Of a stretch of 64,000 bases of DNA, positions 40,771-50,800 are shown in pieces. The position numbers and the translations under genes were made by a program. The stretch comes from Hirudinaria manillensis (lineage: Eukaryota; Annelida; Clitellata; Hirudinida; Hirudinidae), in the NCBI GenBank assembly GCA_034509925.1, contig CM067533.1:2928535-2992534 (forward strand), given 5' to 3'. The notes under the pieces were generated by a model that was not told the origin of the DNA, searched no databases, and saw only the letters and a list, made by a program, of their open reading frames with translations. Within the stretch, counting starts at the first letter, position 1; every line of letters starts with the position of its first letter.

Positions 40771-41370
40771 TGGCGTCGAGGTCTATTATTCTCCCTACTT
40801 AGTTCGCCGTTCCTTTTGATTTGATTGGTCGGTTTTTTTTTATTGTTGAGGTTCTTAAATAATTTGTTATTGTTTGTGTTATTTTATTTTATTTTTATAT
40901 AAATTCCGTGTTTATTTACGTTCTTATTAATGTGTTTAATATTCGTTAGTTTTATTTCGAAATTATCGTGCATTTAGTTGACTTTAAATGTATCGGTGAC
41001 AAAAAATTGATCTTTAATTCTCACAATATATATGAAAATGTCTTTATATTTGATTTAAATATTTCTCAAATGTGTATCATAAATTTGTTAAATATTTTCC
41101 ATCTTTAATTCTAAATTTTTTATCGTATTTGTAAACAGCCAACGTATTTTTGCGTTCCTTATTTGGTATATTTGCCGCAGCACTATATTCATATCAGGAT
41201 ATAAAATTTGCCGCTGATTTCATATAAGAAATTTTAGCTCGATTGACAACGCTCAGCAAAACCGTATTTGCGACTAAAAGCTTAGCTAATTAAATGTGTA
41301 ACGCTACATTTATATAACCTAATCCACTCATAACAACAACGAAACTTAAATTAACACCTCTAAAGTAAAT
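40771..41370. other. AT-rich intergenic DNA between tRNA array and SR-protein gene
   Basis: Single-copy AT-rich sequence with a T run near 40.83 kb. I see no coding potential, RNA gene or array homology in it. Confidence 0.6.
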
Positions 41371-41376
41371 TTTATT
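41371..41376 (-). promoter_or_regulatory. Polyadenylation signal of the SR-protein gene
   Basis: TTTATT on the plus strand reads AATAAA on the minus strand. It lies just over 50 bases past the SR-gene stop codon. Confidence 0.7.
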
Positions 41377-41428
41377 GTTTATACACTGAAAATGTGGACA
41401 AAAAACGCTAATGTTATCATTGTTGATT

Positions 41429-43419
41429 TTAGTTTGATTCAGAACCTGACCTCCTGGGACTGTCATTGCTGTTTAATCTTTGTCGCTTTGATGGCGTTCC
41501 AGTTGATTCTGGACTCCTACTCCTTTTTTTGGTATCTGGGGTCTGGCTTCCCACCTTGTCATAGTCACTGTGGCAATCTTTTGAAGCACTTCTACTTCTA
41601 GATCTGCTTCTAGATCTATCCTTAATTTCATCTTGATGCCTGTTTAGAGATTCACTTCTTTCTTTCTGAACCTCATCAACCTCTCTTTCCTTGCTATGTC
41701 TTTCTTTACTTTGACTCCTGTCCTTTCTTTTAGGACTTCTAACAGAAGGACTTCTGCTCCTAGATCTCTTATCTTCACCATCATTTCGAGTCCTACTGTT
41801 GGCTGACCTACTTCTGTCTCTTTTTGCTGACCTGCTTCTGTCTCTGTTGGCTGACCTACTTCTGTCTCTGCTGTGAGACTTGCTCCTACTTCTATCTCTC
41901 CTATTGTTGCTCCGACCCCGTCTATCTTTGCTACGACTCCTTCTTTCCTTGCTTATGCTCCTGTCTCTATTTCTGCTGACACTTCTGTTATCATTATTCT
42001 TTCTACTTTCACTTCTTTTGCGATCACTCCTTCGACTGTTGCTTCGTCCCCTACTGGCACTTCTACTGACGCTTCTACTGTTGCTACGCCTGCTGCGCCT
42101 TCCTCTGCTCCTACTTCTGGACCTAGACCTTCTGCTGTCACTCCTGCTCCTCGAGCGGCTAAAAGTTAAATTAGAATTAGTAAACGATCATCTCCGCATA
42201 AACGATCAAATGAATGTAAACCTTTTGTTCCTCGAATCTTCAACTAGCTTGATCTTTCTGCCGTTTATTTCTGTTCCATCGAGCTTATCAATGGCTCTTT
42301 TCATGTCTTTGTATGAAGCAAACTCAACAACTCTGGAAATAGGCACATAATCTTAATAAATAAGCAAAAAATCCATTGGATAAAAATTTCTACAAACCCT
42401 TCATTCCTTCTATCTTTATGAGCATCTGCAAATGTCACATCACCTGCCTGTCTCATATAATCTTTCAGGTCCTAATAATAAAGATGTTCGTTTTATTAAC
42501 TTTTAACTCGGTTCATGCATGCACAACATATAAATCTAGACATACAATGCCTTTTATATGAAGCACACCTCAGAAACATGCTTTAATCACTGAGTGCCCA
42601 ACAGCTGTGCAAACCCATCAACAATCATCCACATGTCCAGAGAATGCAAGGATGAGCATCAGCTTTAATTCAGAGCAACATATATAGTTAGAATTACAAA
42701 AACCTATACAGCTAATAAACAAGTAACATGTAAACAAGCATAAAATCCTTTTGACATACCTGCCAGCTAACTCTTGAAGACAAGTTCTCAACAATCAGCT
42801 TGTAACCGGTGCGCACTGGGGCCCCATACCTAGAACGATAAGAAAAAAAGAGGATGTTGAACGTAAGCGATCAAGGCATTCATATTTCATTTTATATATT
42901 TACTTGTCAAGCCATGTTGGCTTGGGTGCTCTGCTCGACCTTTGTGATCTTCCTGATGGTCCTTTTGCATGCTCTACAATTACTCTTTCTCCAAGAAGCT
43001 CTCTTCCATGCAGTTCATACACAGCATCATCTGCATCTCTGTAGTCTTCAAAGTCCTATCAAAATCAATAAAGCTTTGTATTACCTAGAATCACACAAGA
43101 TCTGCGGCAACTACAAACAAATTAGTGAAACATTAGCATTTCTTACGACATTACACGTGCGTTACAAGGTTCACTGCAATGTGACACCTCAGAAAAATCA
43201 CCGAACAATTCAGTACTGAACACAATGTTTCATTAATAGTAATCGCTAAGATCTCCGTAGTCAAATTCTAGTTCAAAAATATGTTAAGATTCTAACCACA
43301 AAACCAAATCCATTCTTCAACATCACATCAGCAATCTTGCCATAATTTTTGAAAAATTTTTCTATGTCTCTTTCTGTAGCACGACGATGAAGTCTTCCTA
43401 TATATACTCTGCTAGGCAT
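41429..43419 (-). CDS. SR splicing factor of the SRSF4/5/6 (B52/SRp55) type
   Basis: Six coding exons on the minus strand: 43419-43297, 43055-42904, 42829-42760, 42471-42398, 42332-42222 and 42158-41429. All phases agree and give a 419-residue protein. Residues 1 to about 72 form a canonical RRM, with RNP2 VYIGRL and RNP1-like NGFGFVDF. A short linker follows, then a second pseudo-RRM with the SR-family signature SWQDLKD, spanning about residues 93-165. The rest is an RS domain of more than 220 residues dense in Arg-Ser repeats. The family binds exonic enhancers and regulates constitutive and alternative splicing in the nucleus, with RS phosphorylation by SRPK and CLK kinases. The length lies between human SRSF6 and SRSF4. 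Introns are 63-288 bp. The exon 1 donor is GTTAGA, a weak match to consensus. The assignment to the SRSF4/5/6 group is firm; the exact orthologue is not. Confidence 0.93.
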
Positions 43420-44860
43420 ATTCAAGCTTCAGGCAATTTCAAATTATGTCGGATATATTTTCTTATACCGTCGATAAGGCACTAACGCGACACAGGTTCA
43501 CATAGATAATAAAACAAAGATCGTGCGTACTATGTAATAAAATATTGTAATATAATTTCAAAAAATATTTAAAATAAACAAATTAAATTTGAAACGAATT
43601 TGTGTAAATAATAATCGTTTTTAAATAAACTGTGTAACAGGAGGCATTTACAAAAGCAACTGGGAATGGGAGACTTCGTAATTATTGAAATCTAGAAAAA
43701 AACGTAATTTTATTATATTGGACAGTTAATATAAAGTGGCTTGTTTTTCTGGAGCTACACCTAGTAAAATTATGAGATACCTTACATTAATTAACAATTT
43801 CTAAAAAAGTATAATTTGAACGCTTTTTATCGTTGTATTAACAAAGATGTTTAAGAGCCTGGGAAAACTGAGTTATGAAGAGAGTCTGAGAAGCTCTAGA
43901 CTCAGAAATCTCGATATAAGGAGAAGGAGGGACGTGGTTTTGTCGCTGGAATAGGTCTATGAGCTCAAGATAGTAACAGAAAGAGATTTACCATCATCAC
44001 TAATTTTCGGATTTAATAGAAATGTTTAAAAATGCACTTTCAAAACTCGGCCACAGTTGGAAGGGAGTGGTTCATTATACAGACTATATTCTCCTCAAAC
44101 CACTGGAAATTGCGACTAAGTTAAATTAAAGGCGGACTTATGTTAATGACAACTCCGTCCATATCAAATGACTACTTTTCATACAAAATTCATAAGAATT
44201 CCTTGCTAATTCCAGTAATTTATTTTGAATACCCAACCGTAAAGGATAAGTTCGAGAATAATTTCGTTGTGACTGCTGGCCTCAGGTAGATCTGTATTTC
44301 TGTTCGAGGAATGATATTCTCAATCTGTGACTATTAATGAAGAAGTAAATGAATTCATGGATTAAAGCCGTGCTATTAAGTTATTGCCACAAAAACTAGA
44401 AAATAGGTTTAGGCAAATATTTTCGGTCTTATATATTATCTTGACTTTAAGTGGGCTGCAGGAACAATTTATTTGATCGCACAAGTTTTTTTTATGTGTA
44501 CTAATTACATGTTTCATAACAACCGCCATGTGATAAACAATTTTTGAACAAGTATAGATTGGACGCTTTTTGTCGTTGTAGTCTGCCGGCATATAAAAAT
44601 TGCATTTGGAGATAGGCCTAAAACGATTTTGTTTTAATATAATCATCGTTGTTCACGACCATCAAAGAGATGCAGCTTTAAAATACTTATATAATTTTCC
44701 AAAAGGAAAGTTCACTAATATTTAATGCAGGATTAGATTTAAGTGAGTTACCAAATATTGAAAATTAAGTTATAAGCGTTTATTTTGTGCCACAGATTTG
44801 AATTATTGTGAGCTATTTAATGCTAATGCATATAATAATATTCTGTCAGTATTCTTCAAT
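43420..44860. promoter_or_regulatory. Shared upstream region of divergent SR-protein and CK1-gamma genes
   Basis: About 1.44 kb separates two start codons that point away from each other, so it must hold both promoters. I saw no convincing TATA box or other named element and no supported open reading frame. Confidence 0.45.
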
Positions 44861-47800
44861 ATGGATGATGACAAAGATGAAAAAAAAAATACTGGGATGT
44901 ATGTTGCCAACAGGTTCTGTTAACATGTTTATAAAGAGATCTTTAATTATACATTTAAAGGTTATCATGAATTTAAATTATCAAATGTTTAGGGTACCAT
45001 CAGCCAGCAATCGTTACTTAAAATTAGTTCAAACTTCTAATTTGCTTGGGAATACTTACTCAGTTGGTCGCAAAATTGGTGCTGGCAACTTTGGAGAGTT
45101 GCATTTAGGTTAAATTCTACTTGAATGAAACAACTAAATAAGTTACTTAATAATATGCCTTTTTCCTTTTCCAAAGGAAAAAATATTTATACGAACGATC
45201 CAGTAGCAATTAAGTTGGTGAGTTACTAAGGCATATCATCATTAATTAATTTATTATTATTGTTATGTAACTTGTCAATTCTTTTAGGAATTAACTAAAG
45301 CTAAAACTCCACGATTAGTGCTTGAATTCAGATACTATAAATTGCTCAACATGGCAGGTGGGTTTTGTTTTTGTATTACCTGAAAGATGTATATATGTTC
45401 AAAGGATGTGTGTGCATTTAAGCTATGCATATCAGTTTAAAATTCAATAATTTAAAATGGTACAATTAAAAAAAGTTAATGTTAAACATTTGTAGAGGGT
45501 ATTCCAAATGTTCATTTTTATGGGCAATTTCACAAATATAATGCACTGGTAATTGATCTACTAGGACCTAACCTTGAAGAACTTTATGATATGTGTGGAA
45601 GAAAATTTACTATAAAGACCTGTACCATGATTGCTATCCAAGCTGTAAGTCTTCATTCCAAGAGCTTTGAAGCTAGTTTTGTTGCCTCAACAGATTTATT
45701 TTGGGAAACTGGAATTACCATTGAAATTGTGGCATATTTCATTAGCCATGTTCATACCAGAATATACTACTAGATATACTAAGTATACTATTAGATAGCA
45801 AACATTTTTGTTCGTGTTTGGGATAGTAACAAAATTGTTATACAAATTCAAAAATCTTTTCGTTAGTATTGGAATTTGTTAATTAATTTTGAAGGTGGAA
45901 TAAACAATAATTTGTTAAACAATCTTTTGGTCAGCTGAGGCTTGTGCTTCCTTAAGGCTGATCTGCAAGTCATTTATTAGTTGTGCTCATTGTTTGCTTC
46001 TTTGTTCTGATTAATAAATCCAATCTAAACAAAAAAAAAACTATGCTTTCTTGGTTTAAAGTAATAGATCAATTGTTGCTATTGTGATGGAGAAGCAACA
46101 TAGGCTATTTTATAGGTTGCTAAGTTCATTAAAGATTGTCATAGCATCATTTCATTTTATTTTTTTAAATTCGCAATTGGAGCATGCAGTTGAATTAATT
46201 CACAAGTTAGCTCAGAAGATTGTGTCCCTTCATACGATGGTGGTGGCAATGCTCTTAATGCGTTGTGTTTGCGTTGAGGAGCTGCAGTGAAAAATTGCCT
46301 CTGATGCCAAATAATTACATCTACATTTTATGTTCTCAACCTTTCGAGTGCCTTGTGCATTTATTTGAATAGAATGCAAAGATACTTTTTTATATTATGC
46401 TCTAGGTTGTTTCCTATCTTTGCAGATCAAATGTGACACATTACTACACTGTACTATGTGTTGCATGCATGAACTGTTTATCATTTTTCCTCTCCAAAAT
46501 TTATACTCATGCAAATTTTGAAAAGTTAACCAATTTTTCAGGTTAGAAGGATAGAATATGTTCACAGCAAACATCTTCTGTATCGAGATATAAAACCGGA
46601 AAATTTTGTCATTGGGAGACAAAGTTTGAGGGATACTAAAACAATTTATCTGATAGATTTTGGACTGGCAAAAAGGTACTTTGATCCAGAAACGAATCTG
46701 CATATTCCATTCAAAGATCACAAAAGTTTGACGGGAACTGCTCGATATATGAGCGTCAATACCCACCTGGGATTGGGTAAATTTATAAATTGTACTCTTG
46801 ATGAGGAGTATTTCAAATCTATGCTTCAAAAATGTTGTCTTAGTTTCATTACTTGATCTAATAAATGACTGTAATAATGACGACCCAATAGTGGATAAAC
46901 ATGTTCAAATCATGATTCACTTCATTTGTGGATGGATCTTGATATTCATTAATGAAAATTTATACTCTGGTGTGAATCGCTTATTCCTTGTATTCATTAA
47001 TATGATACATCAAGCATTTAATATCTAGAAATGCCAAAGAGGGCATGCATAAGAAATGTATTACAAGGAAATAATTTTTTCTTTATTCTAGGATACTTGA
47101 ATCTTATGTGAATTGGATCTGCTTGCATATACTTTAGGGCAATTTATTTCATCTTTACTTCCTTTATCTTTCGTGACAGCGTTCATTCTATACCCAATAG
47201 GGACTCATTGGCATGAATTTATTTTGTTAAAATGACTGATTACTTACTTAAAATCTCTCCAGTGCTATTGGCTGAATCATAAAGATGGTGATCTCACAAG
47301 AATTATATTTATTATTTTGTAGTTTGGTCATTTTTAATCGATAGTCTTGTAGTATTTTTAAAATAATTTTTGTCCCACAACTTAAAATTAGTTTTTACAT
47401 AAGGATAATAGGATTGTTAAGTCAACGCATAAACATTCATTTTATCATCAGTGGTATACATTTTTGAATACTTTGCTGAATAAAGCTTCTCAAAATAATT
47501 TTCAGAGACATTTGTATCAACTTTAATGATTGTTAACCTACATCGTGATCCATTTATTAGCCCAGATAATAAATTAATTAGATTTTTTCTATCTCATTTG
47601 CAATTTATTGAATTATCTCTCCATTGAAGCATTAATCTTTTTCTTATAAATAATTAATAATCATTAATTATTAATAAAAGTTATAAGGTTTTGTTTAATG
47701 ACAGAACAAAGCAGAAGAGATGACTTAGAGGCTATTGGAAACATGGTGATGTATTTTATGAGGGGTAATTTACCGTGGCAAGGTTTGAGGGCAGATACGT

Positions 47801-50800
47801 TGAAAGAAAGGTACCAGAAAATTGGTGAGACAAAGCAAAAAACCCCTATAGAAGACTTATGTAAACATTATCCAAGTAAGTCATTATTTATTTTATATCT
47901 TTAGGTAACATCTTTAGTGCAAAAATATCCACAAAAGATACAAAGATAATAGCCCTTTAATAATCCTAAACTCTGAGTTCAACAAGCCATATTTTAATTT
48001 AAAAATAAATTTAAAAGCCACATAAGTTTAACAAGTAAGTTTTTTGACTATGGTTATGTAGTCAAGGTTTAAAAGAGGAGATCATCTCTGATGATTTAAC
48101 ATATTATAGGAGGTCTTTCCAGATGCATAATTCCAATGTATATGATCATACATATATCTCTGATGATATAATGATGTATCTCCACAATACATAAAAGAAA
48201 TACATGGGTCCTTGGCATAATGAAGTTTTGAAGTCCAGAGATTAGATGGACGTCCTATCGTTTTGGAAATATGAAGAGTATTTGGGAAATTAATGTTTAT
48301 GAAAACCTGTAATGATATAATTGTAGGCTATTAGTTCAACTTTATATGAAATTCAGAGCTAGGAGAAATTATCTAGTAGTAGTATGGTAAGATGTGAAAG
48401 TTTAGCAATGAAGATGAATATTGGTATTTGTAACTACTTGAAATTTATTTAATGCCACGTTGAAGGGAGGTGTTGCAGGGGCAAATAGAATAGAATTGCA
48501 GTATTCCAACTTTGTCACAACTAGCTAAATAGCAAAAGACACCTTGGGGAAACCCAATGTCATGAGTCTCTGAGAATATGTAGTATTTTGTAACAGACTG
48601 GAGCAATTTTAACAACACTATATCTTACATTTTCTCTGCCAATTGCTGTCTGCCTGAGTTAATTTTTAGTGCTACTGTTTTTTTTCTAGAACTGAGATCA
48701 TCCCTCTTAATGCCTTTGGATGAATTGTCATTATTTATCATCATTTATACTTTTTATCAGAGGTGGCTCTGTTATTCCACAATGGCATTTTATCTTTATT
48801 CAAATTCTCGTATCCTTCCTTACAGTCACAGCAATGGTTGCCAATTGTTAAAATCTAAAAGCTTCTTCAGTCATGCTTTCTTAAGCTGAATTGATATTCT
48901 TTCATATGTGATCATTGATTTGTAGTCAGACACCCAAGTATATCTTGCATGATCTGACATGCATTGACTTTAAATATGTAATGATTGTCAAGAGTTTTGC
49001 TTGGTTTCCTATTTGCTGTGTATAGTCATAGTTTTATATTAGCTAGAAATAAGTAAGGAGATATTGTGACTTTTCCGTGACTTCTGTTCAATAATGCTTC
49101 ATCTCACGTGCCAATAGCTACAGTTTGGCACATATAATATAAATTATTCAAAAAGATATCTTTGATCCATGCTAAGAAACTGTAAAACAGAGTCAGATTG
49201 CTCTTTTAAGTTATATAAAATTTGCTGCAGTTGAGTCTGAGGTATAATTTTGCATTCTAATATCTTGTAAAGCTTTGCCAAAATATGAAAAAAACACTAA
49301 AAAGGCATTAGTGTTTGTTTAAATTATAATTAGTAAACTGACTCAATAGCAAATTTTCAGTTCATTTTCTGCAAACATAATCAAGACTGATGCAAATAAT
49401 ATCGGGGATTATTCAAAAAGATTTGAATATAAAAAAAAACCTGTTATTTATCCCCAAAATATGATTTTGTGTCAAGTGTTGTCATTATCTTTGTTGAATG
49501 AAGTTTTGAATGAATTAATCCGTCTCTTGCGCATTCTCTAACAAGTGCCAAAGCTGCTTCGTTAGATTCTTGACAACCCCCTCAACATCTTTGCATGAAT
49601 TGTCATTATCTATCATCATTCATATTTTTATCAGAGGAGGCTCTGTTATTCCACAATGGCATTTCTGGTATTTCATCTTTATTCAAATTCTGATATCCTA
49701 CCTTACAGTCACAGAGATGATTGCCAATTGTTAAAATCTGTATATAAAATCCCCAGCATTAAAATTCAAAATGGGGGAAGAAATGTTAGTGCCCTGTCCT
49801 GAAGCTTCTTCAGTCATGCTTTCTTAAGCTGAATTGCTATTCTTTCAAACGTGATCATTGATTTGAAATCACGCACACACGTGTGTCTTGCATGATTTGA
49901 CATGCATCGACTTTAAATATGTAATGTTTGTCAAGAGTGTTGCTTGGTTTCCTATTTGCAGTGTATAGTCATAGTTTTATATTAGCTAGAATCAACTAAG
50001 CAGATATTGTGACTTTTCCATGACTTCTGTTCAATAATGCTTCATCTCATGTGCCAATAGCTACAGTTTGACACATATCATATAAATATCTTTGATCCAT
50101 TCTAAGAAACTGTAAAACAGAGTCAGATTGCTCTTTTAAGTCATATAAAATTTGCTGAAATTGAGTCTGAGGTATAATCTTGCATCCTGTTATCTTGTAA
50201 AGGTTTTGGCAATATATGAAAATAACACTATAAAGGCATATTTTCGGTTTCATTTTCTGTAAACATAATCAAGACTTTTGCTATATGGTAAATATTGATA
50301 GAAACTCTTGAACGAGCGTACTGACAGGGATCTTCAGAGGAATGGCCCCCTCTATGAGTGTTTCAGCCCTGAATCCTGACACTCTCGGGGGCTGGGCCGC
50401 ATCCGTTGATCAAGCGGATGTCCCTGCCAGATACTTTCTTCCAATAACCAGACAACGACTTCCGACAAACAAACAATACTCGCACTGCCATTTTACGAAA
50501 AATTCCACGAGGGCTCCGAAAAACCGTCAAAGTCGCCATTGCGGCACTTCTTATATCACTTTGGTGTGAATGCCGTCCAGGGTGTCTCTTTCCTGGTCTT
50601 ACACTGGAGTCCCTGTTTTGGTGGAGTGGACAGGGACGACTAGCCTCGCTGTGTCTGAGGCTTACCTTCAGTCCTTCATTGTCCAGATCCAGTGAGAAGC
50701 CGATTCTGCGGACTCGGCTATTTTCTGGACGAACTGTTTGGTTTGCCTGTTTGAAAGGCCTATCTTCCTGAGAAAGGCGTATGTAGACTTGCCTACCAGC

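Noticed and set aside
41880-42350. Plus-strand Leu-rich open frame that looks like a membrane protein
   Set aside because: It is the antisense of the Arg-Ser repeats of the SR-protein RS domain.
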